Below are positions 16,721-26,000 of a DNA stretch of 40,226 nt, in pieces. The notes under the pieces were generated by a model that saw nothing but the letters and a program-made list of their open reading frames with translations, was not told where the DNA came from and searched no databases. The stretch lies in the IMG/VR virus record IMGVR_UViG_3300043773_001779, positions 1-40,226 of that record; one strand, written 5' to 3'. Position 1 is the first letter of the stretch. Every line of letters begins with the position of its first letter. This stretch comes from a virus. The translations under genes and the position numbers were made by a program.

Positions 16721-17470
16721 TTAAAAATCGAGGTCGATCTCGTCATCCTCGACTGGCTTGAATGAACCAATCAATTCCACGGGGGTCGCATAGCCTGAGG
16801 CGCCTTTCGATCGGTTGGCGCTGGCACAAACAATGGCGAATCGGGCGTGTTGATGGTGGAACGCTTGCCACGCTTCCCATAGTATAGCATCTTTGAACTT
16901 CTTTGCACTAGGAGGGCCCTGTAGAGAGATCTCACAGTAGGTGAGCATGTTTTCTGAGATGAACTCGTCTGCGAGTTGCGAGAAAGGTTTTCCGTGGTGG
17001 TCGATGTCCACTCTCGCACCCTTTCTGAGAAGTCGACCCGTCACCAAACACTCGATCGGGTAACTCGTCGTCTTCTTGTAGTCCTTGAGTTGCTGCCCCA
17101 CCGCGTGTCGCATCGCCGCTTTCACCGCGTTGAAGTGTTTCTCCTCAAGTGTCGCCGTCGTGGCGATTTTCTTGGTGGGATAGAGATCCTCGACGAGTTT
17201 CGCCTTCGGAACCGGCTGCTTGGAGCCTCCGCCCTCAAGCGACAGCATCTTCACTCGCCGTCCACCGGCCATGTCCACGTAGCGGAGATACACCTGGGTG
17301 TCGACACGCTGTGCCAATTTCTCCCACCTTTCTGAAAGTCTGCACACGCGCAAAACAAACTCACGCGGCTCCCCGATGAGGCGCGAGTTTGCGCGGTTGT
17401 TGTCGATGATGCGGCTCACTCTCTTGGTGAATTCGCCTTTGTTTAGGCCGAGGGTTTCCCGAGCGGTCAT
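16721..17470 (-). CDS. HNH-like / DUF3223-type putative nuclease
   Basis: This is a 249-residue protein. The ATG at 17470 is preferred; the longer frame up to 17521 runs into the divergent gene's start. The N-terminal half is helical and basic (LNKGEFTKRVSRIIDNNRANSRL). Residues about 138-225 look like a nuclease-type core: CLVTGRLL (C141), VDIDHHGKPFSQLADEF (H158/H159), then W-AFHHQHARFAIVC and ASANRSKG (N219, K222). This D-H-H...N..K layout resembles HNH or DUF3223 proteins of plants and cyanophages, but the assignment is not firm. The C-terminus is an acidic DDEIDLDF tail, similar to SSB-type tails. It heads a two-gene minus-strand operon with the hydroxylase. Confidence 0.6.
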   Translation of the reverse strand: MTARETLGLNKGEFTKRVSRIIDNNRANSRLIGEPREFVLRVCRLSERWEKLAQRVDTQVYLRYVDMAGGRRVKMLSLEGGGSKQPVPKAKLVEDLYPTKKIATTATLEEKHFNAVKAAMRHAVGQQLKDYKKTTSYPIECLVTGRLLRKGARVDIDHHGKPFSQLADEFISENMLTYCEISLQGPPSAKKFKDAILWEAWQAFHHQHARFAIVCASANRSKGASGYATPVELIGSFKPVEDDEIDLDF

Positions 17471-17510
17471 CCGTCTACACTTGTACTGTAGAATTGTTAC
17501 CCACACCCAT
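17471..17510. promoter_or_regulatory. Divergent promoter region
   Basis: This 40-base gap separates the minus-strand HNH-like gene from the plus-strand 126-residue gene. On the minus strand GGGTAACA (17502 to 17495) lies 32 nt before ATG 17470, a one-base variant of the recurrent motif. On the plus strand TAGAAT (17489-17494) is a weak -10 candidate. Confidence 0.35.
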
Positions 17511-17891
17511 GTGAGCCACAAGACATCCGTGCCCGCCGAGGAACGGATTTACTCTCCTGACTACAGGACTGAGCTGGAATCTCTCGAAGACCAACTCGTT
17601 GAAGTCACAGGGAGAATCAAGGAGTTTCGTCATCACCCACGAAAGAAACATTTAGAGACCGTCCTCCTTGTCAATCTCATTGTGACACCTCTGCCTTTGG
17701 GGGAATCTGTGCCGCTGACCCACCTTTGGTGTTTGACGCGGCACTTGAAGCGTTTAGGCATCTCCCTTGAGCAGAACGAGCGTGTGCGGTTCACCGGAAC
17801 CGTCTACGCCTATCACCGTCTCGGCGGCAAAAGCAAGTCACGCGGACTGAAAGGAACGCACGACTTTTCTATTCTCCCAGTTGGGACATGA
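17511..17891 (+). CDS. Unknown protein, possible OB-fold
   Basis: This is a 126-residue protein from a GTG start at 17511, the first start codon after the divergent promoter region. The body has alternating beta strands (LEDQLVEVTGRIKEF, HLETVLLVNLIVTPL, ERVRFTGTVYAYHRL, GTHDFSIL). This five-strand pattern with basic loops (HHPRKKH, GGKSKSRGLKG) would suit a small nucleic-acid-binding OB-fold, but I cannot confirm the family. It opens the plus-strand DNA-metabolism block. Its stop overlaps the ATG of the next gene (ATGA). Confidence 0.6.
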   Translation: MSHKTSVPAEERIYSPDYRTELESLEDQLVEVTGRIKEFRHHPRKKHLETVLLVNLIVTPLPLGESVPLTHLWCLTRHLKRLGISLEQNERVRFTGTVYAYHRLGGKSKSRGLKGTHDFSILPVGT

Positions 17892-18118
17892 AGATCGAAA
17901 TCTACGACCTTTGGCGTGGAGGAAACACAGTCTACTTCTGGACATTGTATGATGGACCAGATGGTGTCGACAAGGTGTCCGGCTACGCTACAAGCCTCGA
18001 AGAGGCAGCCACAAAAATACTCGACTGGAGGCAACGCATTGCAAACGACTACATCGAATCCATCTCTTCAGACGAAGAAAGCAGCGGCGAAACAGTGGGC
18101 AACGGAGAGGTTGGCTGA
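17888..18118 (+). CDS. Small unknown protein
   Basis: This is a 76-residue protein. It has a beta-hairpin-like start (MKIEIYDLWRGGNTVYFWTL), a short helix (LEEAATKILDWRQRIANDYI) and an acidic Ser/Glu-rich tail (ISSDEESSGE). Family and function are unknown. It is tightly coupled: the ATG overlaps the upstream stop, and its own last codons overlap the likely TTG start of the exonuclease gene. That coupling supports it as a real gene. Confidence 0.65.
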   Translation: MKIEIYDLWRGGNTVYFWTLYDGPDGVDKVSGYATSLEEAATKILDWRQRIANDYIESISSDEESSGETVGNGEVG

Positions 18119-18665
18119 TCCCAACACCGTCATCATTGACCTCGAGTCCACTGGGATTCTTCGACAGGATCCCAACACTGAGATCGTGCAAATCTGTGCC
18201 ATCAACACCGCTGGCCGGCCTATTCTCACGATGATGCTGAAACCCGATCGTCCGATGTCGGCCGAGGTTCAGGGCATTCACGGCATCACAAACGAAATGG
18301 TGGAGGACAAACCGTTCTTCCTTCAGGTGGCGAAAATCATCGCTAAGTACCTCGAAGGCAAGCACGTCATCGCCTACAACGCCGACTTCGACATCTCCCT
18401 TCTGGTTCATATGTTCCAGAAATATGGCGAGTCCGCGCCAAAATTCGCCGGCGCCTCCTGCGCCATGGACCAATACTCCGCGTGGGTGGGTGAGTGGTCG
18501 ACCAAAAAGAACGACGTGAAATGGCAAAAACTGCCAAACCTAAGCGGGATGGCAAGCCACGACGCCCTCTCTGACTGCCTCAGCACACTCAAAGTGATGC
18601 AGAAAATGGCTGGGTTGTTTGACGACGCAACCGAAAATGCTGACCTTATTGCTCTCGACTTCTGA
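18111..18665 (+). CDS. DEDDh 3'-5' exonuclease (DnaQ-like)
   Basis: This is a 184-residue protein with all three exonuclease motifs. Exo I is D10/E12 (VIIDLESTG). Exo II is D94 (AYNADFDIS). Exo III is H150 to D155 (SHDALSDC), giving the DEDDh type that cleaves nucleotides from 3' ends with two metal ions. Proofreading, end-trimming or host-DNA turnover are possible roles. No ATG or GTG precedes the first motif closely; the TTG at 18111, with GGAG three bases before it, is the best start. The longer frame back to 17916 would only overlap the preceding gene. The C-terminus ends NADLIALDF, an acidic-aromatic tail. Confidence 0.85.
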   Translation: MADPNTVIIDLESTGILRQDPNTEIVQICAINTAGRPILTMMLKPDRPMSAEVQGIHGITNEMVEDKPFFLQVAKIIAKYLEGKHVIAYNADFDISLLVHMFQKYGESAPKFAGASCAMDQYSAWVGEWSTKKNDVKWQKLPNLSGMASHDALSDCLSTLKVMQKMAGLFDDATENADLIALDF

Positions 18666-19012
18666 TGTCTTACACTTTCACTTACACTGACCCCAACGAC
18701 GTTGAGGTTTCCATGTGCGTTCCAGAGCGCAGTATCGACGAGATGTGCGAGTATTTCCAGCGGTTTCTCTCGGCGTGCGGCTACATCTTTGACGAAGGCG
18801 AACACATTCGCATTGTACCTGACAAGTCGAAAAACGACGACGTCCTGACCTTCGATCGGTATTGCGGCGACTTCGGCGACGATAATTATATCTTTGTGGG
18901 CTCTGGCCTCCAGGGAGGTATGGGTGAAGATCACATTCAGTTCTCTTCTTACGCTGCCGGCCCCGTTCCCATCCCCGGCGCATCTGGTAAAGACATCATC
19001 ACTTTTAGCTGA
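18665..19012 (+). CDS. Conserved small unknown protein
   Basis: This is a 115-residue acidic protein. It has an N-terminal beta hairpin (SYTFTYTDPNDVEVSMCVP), a helix (IDEMCEYFQRFLSACGY), then an acidic segment (IFDEGEHIRIVPDKSKNDD) and a Gly-rich C-terminal half. I recall similar proteins next to nucleotide genes in cyanophages but know no function. It is fused into the operon by one-base overlaps at both ends, between the exonuclease and thyX. Confidence 0.65.
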   Translation: MSYTFTYTDPNDVEVSMCVPERSIDEMCEYFQRFLSACGYIFDEGEHIRIVPDKSKNDDVLTFDRYCGDFGDDNYIFVGSGLQGGMGEDHIQFSSYAAGPVPIPGASGKDIITFS

Positions 19013-19806
19013 TGGACAACAACAATCCCTGGTTCATTGAAGGGTCGAGCAAAGCTCGTCTTGTGAGCCACACTCCAGATCCGGAAGCCATGATGGGCTA
19101 CATCGCCCGTGTTACTTCCAAGGATCAGTCAAACCCGAAGGTTGAGGGTCTGCTGAAATACTGTGCCAAGCACGGCCACTGGTCGGTGTTTGAGCAGGCG
19201 ACCATGACGCTTGAAGTGGTGACCCCGCTCGCGATTGCGGTCCAGCTTCTTCGCCATCGCAGTTTCACCTTCCAACAATTCTCCGGTCGGTACGAGAATC
19301 AGGAGATGATGAAGGAGTACACCGATGGTCTATCGGCTCACTTCAACATGTTCTACGTTCCCGAGGAGGCGCGTGTCCAAGACCCCAAAAATCGACAAAA
19401 CAGCGTCCCGGCGGGCATGGGCGACCTCACTGATGCCATGTGGAACACTATGGCGACGGCTTACACAGTCGCCCTCCACTCGTACCAGGACCTCATTCAA
19501 CGAGGAATCGCTAAGGAGGTCGCTCGATTCGTTCTCCCGCAAGGCGTTTATTCTCGTCTGTACGTTACAGGTAGTTGTCGGAGTTGGATCCATTATATTG
19601 GTGTCCGTGATGACGAGGGAGTCGCCCAACACGAGCACTGTGAACTCGCCCGAGTCTGCAAGTCCGCCTTCAAGGAAACCTTCCCCACGGTGTACAACTC
19701 GCTAGATTGGAGCTATAATAAAAGTGTCGACGAAACAAATCGTCTCAATCGAGAAGTCTTAGAACTTCAGGCGGAGATTGCCGTACTTAAAGCACAAAAA
19801 GAATGA
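19012..19806 (+). CDS. thyX: Flavin-dependent thymidylate synthase ThyX
   Basis: This is a 264-residue enzyme making dTMP from dUMP with methylene-tetrahydrofolate and FAD/NADPH. The signature RHR-(7)-SxRY is present as RHRSFTFQQFSGRY (residues 81-94). The substrate-binding region is also seen (VYVARFVLPQ-type segment KEVARFVLPQGVYSRLY, then IGVRDDEGVAQHEHCELAR). Residues 240-264 form a short coiled coil (NRLNREVLELQAEIAVLKA) that lies beyond the usual ThyX core and could aid tetramer or partner binding. It supplies thymidylate for phage replication together with the dCMP deaminase at 32525. Its stop overlaps the ATG of the 5'-3' exonuclease. Confidence 0.95.
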   Translation: MDNNNPWFIEGSSKARLVSHTPDPEAMMGYIARVTSKDQSNPKVEGLLKYCAKHGHWSVFEQATMTLEVVTPLAIAVQLLRHRSFTFQQFSGRYENQEMMKEYTDGLSAHFNMFYVPEEARVQDPKNRQNSVPAGMGDLTDAMWNTMATAYTVALHSYQDLIQRGIAKEVARFVLPQGVYSRLYVTGSCRSWIHYIGVRDDEGVAQHEHCELARVCKSAFKETFPTVYNSLDWSYNKSVDETNRLNREVLELQAEIAVLKAQKE

Positions 19807-20786
19807 CAGTCAGGCCTCTCCCCACGCGGACAAAACTCGAGGAAGTATTTGAGCTGGAGCGGGAGCCGGCGCCTCTTGTTGTTGTCGATTTTCATGTGTA
19901 TGCGCATGACATCATGCGTTGGTACACCGACAAAGTGGCGAAATTGGTGTCAGAAGAAGTCGCCAAGAAACTTCTGCGCGCAGCGTGGGCGTCGAAGATT
20001 CAGCGCGGTCCCGACATGCTGCCCCGCCACTCGTACCGTTTTGTCATTGTCGCCGATTCCCGCTATCGTGACACTGGAAACTATTGGCGTGACAAGTTCA
20101 TGACCGATTCCCCTGTTGTCAGTCAGGCGTGGGATAACTATGCTGAGGCTAAGGGAGTTGACAGGTCCGAGCTCAAAACTGCTTACAAAGGCACTCGAGG
20201 CGAGAAGACTGACGATTTCTGGTTAGTGTTCAATGAGGGGATGGACTACTGTCGAGAATACTATGGAGTGTTCACCCATGAGGGTTACGAAGCTGACGAC
20301 TTCGCGGGTGCTATCTATCGCGCATCACGGGACCGGACTGAGGACGTCGTGCACCAACGACAGATTCTCCTCTCCACCCTCGACCGAGACTGGTCGCAAC
20401 TCGTGGACGAGTCCCATCGAGTTTACTTCGCGAACACGCGTGTTCCATTCCCCGCTGAAAAGATCCAGGAACGTCTTGTCGGTGAGCTTGGCGTCAAGGA
20501 ACACACCGCACACAAGATGGGTTTCGATCTGGACCACCCTAAAAATCTCGCTGAGTACAAGGTTCTTCATGGTGACATGGGCGATAACCTTCCGCCCGGG
20601 TCTCCAAAGTGTCTCTTCGATCTGTGCGATGCCAATCCTGACTGGAACATCGAGAACGTCTTTCAGGATTATGGAGCCCTTCTGGAGACACTCAACGATC
20701 CCAACGCCAACTGCCGTCCCGACCATTTCGATTCCTCACTCCGCGCTTTCGCCACTGTAGGTATCGAGGCACCGTTTAAGTTTTAG
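19803..20786 (+). CDS. FEN/RNase H-like 5'-3' exonuclease
   Basis: This is a 327-residue protein. The acidic cluster of the FEN/T4 RNase H family is visible in order: D29 (VVVDFHVY), D85 (FVIVADSRYR), YKGTRG at 128-133, EADD at 163-166, D194/D196 (STLDRDWSQL) and GDMGDNLPPG at 257-266. The last element is the helix-hairpin metal site. Such enzymes remove RNA primers and 5' flaps on the lagging strand. The role in phage replication follows from the family. It ends the 17511-20786 operon: its TAG overlaps the GGGTAAAA motif of the next, late operon. Confidence 0.88.
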   Translation: MTVRPLPTRTKLEEVFELEREPAPLVVVDFHVYAHDIMRWYTDKVAKLVSEEVAKKLLRAAWASKIQRGPDMLPRHSYRFVIVADSRYRDTGNYWRDKFMTDSPVVSQAWDNYAEAKGVDRSELKTAYKGTRGEKTDDFWLVFNEGMDYCREYYGVFTHEGYEADDFAGAIYRASRDRTEDVVHQRQILLSTLDRDWSQLVDESHRVYFANTRVPFPAEKIQERLVGELGVKEHTAHKMGFDLDHPKNLAEYKVLHGDMGDNLPPGSPKCLFDLCDANPDWNIENVFQDYGALLETLNDPNANCRPDHFDSSLRAFATVGIEAPFKF

Positions 20787-20793
20787 GGTAAAA
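20786..20793 (+). promoter_or_regulatory. GGGTAAAA motif opening the tail operon
   Basis: It overlaps the last base of the exonuclease TAG and lies 32 nt before ATG 20818. It would drive the whole tail operon 20818-28090. Confidence 0.58.
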
Positions 20794-20794
20794 G

Positions 20795-20818
20795 TACTAC
20801 ACGAAATACCGTGTGGTA
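20795..20818 (+). promoter_or_regulatory. Nine-bp hairpin abutting a start codon
   Basis: TACTACACG pairs with CGTGTGGTA (one U-G wobble) around a six-base loop AAATAC. The last paired base is the A of ATG 20818. No T-run follows, so it is not a terminator; it may control translation of the tail operon's first gene. Confidence 0.5.
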
Positions 20819-21465
20819 TGCACAGTCTTGATAGCCAATATCAGGTTCAGGCCCTTCGCGCCGTCCAGACCCTTCTGCAGGGTTCGGGCGGCGTTTTTGC
20901 GCGTATTCCCGAATCATACGCAAAGCATCTCGCTCATGACTACAGTGATGGTTCTGTGTCACTGCTGAGCAAAATCAACACATTTGAGTTCAGTCCCGAT
21001 CTCGAGGACTGGCAGATTGGTGAGGCGTTGGAATCGCTTTCCAAGTCTGATCCGGCAGACTGGCCGTCTCTTGATGACATTCAGTCCGTCGACCTCGACC
21101 ATGTTTATCATGGCGATCGCGGAACTCCCCGCTTCGACGACTTCGATAATTTCGCTGAAGTGTCGGATATGGAGTATGGAAATAAAGTCGCCCTCATGTT
21201 CAAATCGGCTATCGAGTCCGTGTTTGGACAGGAAGTCGATCATGTCGGCACATCGAAGGGTGAGCCGCCGTCGAAGAACAACCAATACTGCAAAGATGGC
21301 GACTGTTTTCGCGGAACTTTTGAACACGACGGAAAGAAATTCACATTCGAGCTCGTTCGTGATGAGAACGACGAGTGGCATTTAGCCTACAAGTTGGACA
21401 AGGCGTCTCGAGACAAACTGTTCAAGCCGGCGGCGGAACAGAAAAAGAAGGCGGTGAAAAAATAA
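20818..21465 (+). CDS. Unknown protein, first gene of the tail operon
   Basis: This is a 215-residue acidic protein, unrecognised. The first 100 residues are mostly helical with acidic patches (LDSQYQVQALRAVQTLLQG, LEDWQIGEALESLSKSDPADW). The C-terminal third has a YCKDGDCFRGTFEHDGKKFTF beta hairpin with two Cys, then a Lys-rich tail (EQKKKAVKK). It starts 32 nt after a GGGTAAAA motif, and its ATG abuts a predicted 9-bp hairpin. The following genes are tail proteins joined by tight overlaps, so a virion or tail-assembly role is likely, from position only. Confidence 0.65.
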   Translation: MHSLDSQYQVQALRAVQTLLQGSGGVFARIPESYAKHLAHDYSDGSVSLLSKINTFEFSPDLEDWQIGEALESLSKSDPADWPSLDDIQSVDLDHVYHGDRGTPRFDDFDNFAEVSDMEYGNKVALMFKSAIESVFGQEVDHVGTSKGEPPSKNNQYCKDGDCFRGTFEHDGKKFTFELVRDENDEWHLAYKLDKASRDKLFKPAAEQKKKAVKK

Positions 21466-22169
21466 TGGCAAGTTTCGACTCGGTGAATGGGGGTCTCGTA
21501 GACAGCATTGTCGCTGGTCTCGGCAACAACACCGCTGCAGGAATCGAAAACATTGGGAGTGGGCAAAGCGCTAGTTTCGCTATCAATTCAATTCTCGGCG
21601 GAGTCGTTCAGGACACCACTGGATACTATCTGAATGAGGGACAGAACTACCTCCTCAGCCAACTCGGTTCGACACTTGGCAACTCGGCGCAAAGTGCGCT
21701 TGTCAATGCCGTCACCACACAGATCGCCACGGCTGGCATCAATCAGGCGATCAGATTTGTCAACGGAGTCATTCCAAATCCGTTCCTTGGCGGCAGCAAC
21801 GTCACAACGGCCGGCCTGTCACAGCAGGCGGCTCGGGCAACGATCAGTATCCCCGACTCGATTTCATCGCAACTCGAAGAGGCCGACTACGGCGGAAGCA
21901 CATACACCCTCTCCGACATTACATTCACACTCGTTCCAGCAAATGCTGGAGCGCAGACGGCGCAACCACCGCAAACCGCCCCGCTGGTTGACACTAACAC
22001 CGCATTCAGCTCCAAAGCCAATCTTTCGCCGAAGGCTTTAAGCGTGTTCAAGGGTGACGCGGCTTACACTTTCCCAGCGACGGGCGCGACTCCAAATGCG
22101 TTCGGCAACGGGGATTTCTACAAACCGTCTACCACGGCGACATTCACTCCGGCTAAACCGATATGGTGA
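21465..22169 (+). CDS. Probable tail/baseplate structural protein
   Basis: This is a 234-residue protein from the ATG at 21465 (TAATG overlap). An upstream in-frame ATG at 21375 lies inside the preceding gene and is rejected. The first 120 residues are small-residue-rich helices (VDSIVAGLGNNTAAG, NYLLSQLGSTLGNSAQSALVNAVTTQIATAG). The rest is Ala/Pro/Thr-rich and probably extended (PANAGAQTAQPPQTAPL). No family is recognised. Its stop overlaps the start of the tube/baseplate-like gene, and the tape-measure gene follows, so it probably belongs to the tail tip or baseplate. Confidence 0.6.
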   Translation: MASFDSVNGGLVDSIVAGLGNNTAAGIENIGSGQSASFAINSILGGVVQDTTGYYLNEGQNYLLSQLGSTLGNSAQSALVNAVTTQIATAGINQAIRFVNGVIPNPFLGGSNVTTAGLSQQAARATISIPDSISSQLEEADYGGSTYTLSDITFTLVPANAGAQTAQPPQTAPLVDTNTAFSSKANLSPKALSVFKGDAAYTFPATGATPNAFGNGDFYKPSTTATFTPAKPIW

Positions 22170-23005
22170 ACACAGGTTTCAACGGAAACGTCTCCGATCT
22201 CGGAAACTACTCGGCCAACAGTGGACTGACTGGCCTCAAACTGAATTCTGACTTCACTAGCTACTGGGCTGCCGACAACGCGAAGGTGTTCCAACAGCCT
22301 TTCTCCACATCTCCAAATGTGCCCGACTATCAGGGCGATCTCCTAGCCTCGAATCCCGCCTCTGGGGACTCCGACGCTTGGACATTCATCACGGCGCCAC
22401 AGTCGGTGAGTTATAGTGTCGCTGCGAGTGTCCAGCGCGTCGACATCTTCGGCACGAATGAGGCTCCCATCGTCGCCTCCTCACGCGGAATGCGCGATCT
22501 CACCCTCAGTGATGCGCTGATGGAGGGATTCACCCTTGGAAAGTCCGTTCAGAAAAATCTCGACGATCTCGAAAACTTGATGAATGTGGAGGTCGATTCA
22601 AAGAACGGATTCGTGAATGTGCCCATCTACAGTGTGTATGCAGGCGGCAAAACATATGGCAAGTATATCATCGAGCAAATCGATATCGATGAGCAGATGA
22701 GGGACACTCAGGGCAAAGCCACACGGGCGATGGTGGGTGTGACCTTCAAACAAGTTCCTGAGTATCAGGTCGGGACAGGAGTCGATCAAGCCGGGGCATC
22801 CACGGGCGGTCAGGCATTCGATGCGTCCAAAGCCAACACCTCCGCACGTAAGCAAGCAACCAACCTCGCGAGAAACAAAGGAAATGTTTCCGCTTCGACT
22901 GCGGCGACAAATGCAGCAAACAAAGCTGCTGGCGGAACCAACACGAATCCCGCTCCCGTCGAAGTGGCAAATCCAAGCCAAAATGTTATTCCCGGGCGCA
23001 GGTAG
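22163..23005 (+). CDS. Tail tube initiator / baseplate-like protein
   Basis: This is a 280-residue protein. Residues about 70-195 have the arrangement of small baseplate or tube-initiator proteins of contractile systems: a FITAPQSVSYSVAASVQRVD segment, a helical middle (LSDALMEGFTLGKSVQKNL), then VPIYSVYAGGKTYGKYIIEQ and ATRAMVGVTFKQVPEY. The last 85 residues are Ala/Asn/Thr-rich, low-complexity and likely flexible. The family call is a pattern judgement, not a firm match. The immediate upstream position to the tape-measure gene supports a tail-hub role. Confidence 0.5.
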   Translation: MVNTGFNGNVSDLGNYSANSGLTGLKLNSDFTSYWAADNAKVFQQPFSTSPNVPDYQGDLLASNPASGDSDAWTFITAPQSVSYSVAASVQRVDIFGTNEAPIVASSRGMRDLTLSDALMEGFTLGKSVQKNLDDLENLMNVEVDSKNGFVNVPIYSVYAGGKTYGKYIIEQIDIDEQMRDTQGKATRAMVGVTFKQVPEYQVGTGVDQAGASTGGQAFDASKANTSARKQATNLARNKGNVSASTAATNAANKAAGGTNTNPAPVEVANPSQNVIPGRR

Positions 23006-23009
23006 ATAG

Positions 23010-26000
23010 ATGGCTGAGAATACGCAAACATTTATACTTGTTGGTGATTTTAAGGATAACATCACCCCCAAGCTTACGAAGCTTAATCGCGAGATTGAAG
23101 CTCTCACGAAGAACTTCAGCAAGATCTCGACGAAGCTGAGGCCGATCAGTAAAGAGTTCGGAAACATGGCGGCGGCCTCGGAGAGGATGTCGTCTGCGCT
23201 CAAGGCCCAGCGTGGTGCATTCGATTCCAATATCCGCTCGATGAGTCAGTACCGCCGTGAGGTGGGCAAACTCCGTGCCGCGAACGACCAACTGGCGAGA
23301 TCTCAAAGTAGAGCCGGTAGAGGCGGGCGTGGCGGTGGAGTTCCGCCGGCGGGGGCCGGTGGAGCTGGGCCGGGTGGGCGTGGCGGGCGTGGGGGTCCGG
23401 GACTTGCCGCGGCGGCTGGCGGTTTTGTCGCTGGTGAAGGCCTCGCCAATGGAATAACAAACGCGATCGTCAAGGGTTTTAACATCGGTGTGGGCATCAT
23501 GAAGAAGCCCTTCACCTACGCCGCGAATGCCATCGGCGAGCGGATTAAGGATGAGATGTCCGACATCTCCTCTGCTGGCGGCATGTTCGCGGTTGACAAA
23601 CGGGAGAATCTGGGCGTCTTCAAAAATTTCGATGACGCCCGTAAATTTCAGGAGCAACTGAACGCCCGTCTTGCCAAGTCTGCTGCCGCTCTTCCTGGTG
23701 AAACATCCGAGTACGTTCAGCAGGCGAAAATGCTGACCGACTCGATGATGATCTCGTTCGGTAAAAACAAAGAGGCGTTTACAAAATTCGCTAAGACACT
23801 GGATTCCAGCGTCAGCGGCGATCGTGATGCCCTTGGAGTGGTGACTCAAAAATTCACTGAGAAGGCCGTCCTTCTTGGTAAGGGAAGCGGTGGTAGCTCC
23901 GCCTATGGTGTCCCCCAGATTCTGGAGATGCTTCTCTCGCAGGAGAAAGTGAATGTTAAAGCTTTCCAACGATTCACGGCATATCGCGCGAACCCACTCT
24001 TCAAGAATGCTCTCGAAGCTGCGGAAGGGGAACTTAAGAAAACAGGCGCCAACTCCGCAGAACGCTTACAAATTATTCAAAAGGTTTTAGACCAAGCCAT
24101 CCCGAATGAGGTGGTGATGGCGATGCAGAACTCCGCTGATGGCATCTATCAGGCGGTGAAGTCTGCTTTCCTTGACCCTGAAGCCGGTCTTCTCGGTTTT
24201 GGACGGAAAATTGACGGCATCTCAATCAAATCCCGAGACTCACTTGGCCGCTTTGTGAACTCTGCTGGTGAGGTGGTGGCCACTGCAGAGGAAGCTGCCA
24301 CGGAAACGGCGTCTTTATTCCAGCTTCTTCGGGAGATTGTTGGCGGTCTTGTCCTACCTTTGACGGGTCTGACAGACATTCTCCCTCAACTTTACGATCC
24401 TCTTGCGGGAATCGCAAAGGAGATGGTCAACTTGCGTGACGTCTCCCAAGACTTCTTCAACGCCTTTAATAGATACACGGCGTGGTTCGAACAATACTCA
24501 AATCAACTCGATAAAGCCGGCAACAAACAAATGGGGAGCATGATGCGCGAGTCGAAAAAGGCTCGTGGAGCTCTCTCCGCAATCAACGCTCTTCTCAATT
24601 CTTTTGGCGCGATCGACGCAAATGAGTTTGAGAAGAATGCTCAGATGCTCAAGACAGTTGACACGAGTAAACTTGGTGAGATTGCCAAGACAATGTTCGG
24701 CCAACTCTTTGACTCCAAATTCATGGAGGATCTGGGCAATACGATCGGCAGTGTTGTTGGCTCCACTCTCAAAGCTGTGGGTGATTTCATGGCCGGGGTC
24801 AACAACATTGCCGAGGCTGGCCCATTCGCCAAAGGTCTACAGAAGGGATTCCAAAAGGCGAAAGGTGGCCAAGGCATCGCCTCAATCTTCCAGAGTCTTT
24901 TTGGTCTGATCGGAAAGACGCTCATGACGGTGTTCAAGAGTGCGCCCCTTGAGACATCTATTCTGGCCGCGTTGACCGTTGGGATGCCACTCCTTCAGGG
25001 TGCGATTACGACAGGGATGGTGAAACTATTTACCGCAATCGCTGGTTCTGTTGGAACAATGGGTCTCGCTGGCGGAATAGGCGGAATGGGCGCTACCATC
25101 TCGGGTTGGTTGGGTGCCGTCGGTCCCGCTCTCAGCTTGGTAGCAAGATTCCTTCCGCAGGTTGCGGCGGCGTTGGGGATCATTGCCGCCCTAGGAGGCG
25201 GTCTTGAAAATGGAATGCGCCAAATTAAGGAATTCTTTGGAGAAATCCTGTCCTCTCTTGGTGGCAGTCTCCAAGCCCTTGGAGATCTGTTTGGTCAACT
25301 CGCGACCCTCACTGGAGATTTAGTGGGTGGAGTCATTGAGCTGATTGGCGCCTTCTTTAACTTGATTCCAGGAGTTACCATTGCCAGTGGCAGTCTGGAT
25401 CTACTGAGAATCGCGCTGATTCCGATTACGGCGACTTTCCAGTTGTTTGAAATGGGCCTTCGCGGATTGGTGGAGGGGATATCTAATGTTCGTCTCTGGT
25501 TCCTGAAGACTTTTAATTTTGGCGGAAGAAATAATGCCAAGATTAAGGCCGCGGAAGAAGAGCTCAAAACCAGCACTCAAAAACAAAACGAGTCCAAGCG
25601 TCGTATCGACGTTTACAACACCTCCATGCGATACGGTGGAGCGGCAGGTTACGCCAACGTTCTTCAGAAAGATGTGGCAGCCAAACAAGCCGAACTTGGG
25701 AAAGCTGGCCTTCTTAAGACCGAGAGAGAGAAACTCAACAACGAATTGGTTGCCCTCAATAAGACACTAGCCGAAGCACGTCGGCAGGCCGGCGGTGGAG
25801 CGGCCGCCCGTGGAAAGCCCATTGGTGGACTCACTCCAACCGCAGGCGCGCCAGCCGCTCAAGCCGCCGTACCTGCGGCAACCATCACCACCGCAGTCGC
25901 CCCACTCACAACTGCAGTTCAGGCGGGCACAGCATCTACCGCGGCTGTCAAGAACTCGGTCGATGCCGCCAGTAAAGCCGCCAGTGTCAAAGCCCAGTCC

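Noticed and set aside
17298-17510. Longer plus-strand frame covering the minus-strand HNH-like gene
   Set aside because: It runs antisense through coding sequence; the GTG at 17511 fits the divergent promoter region.
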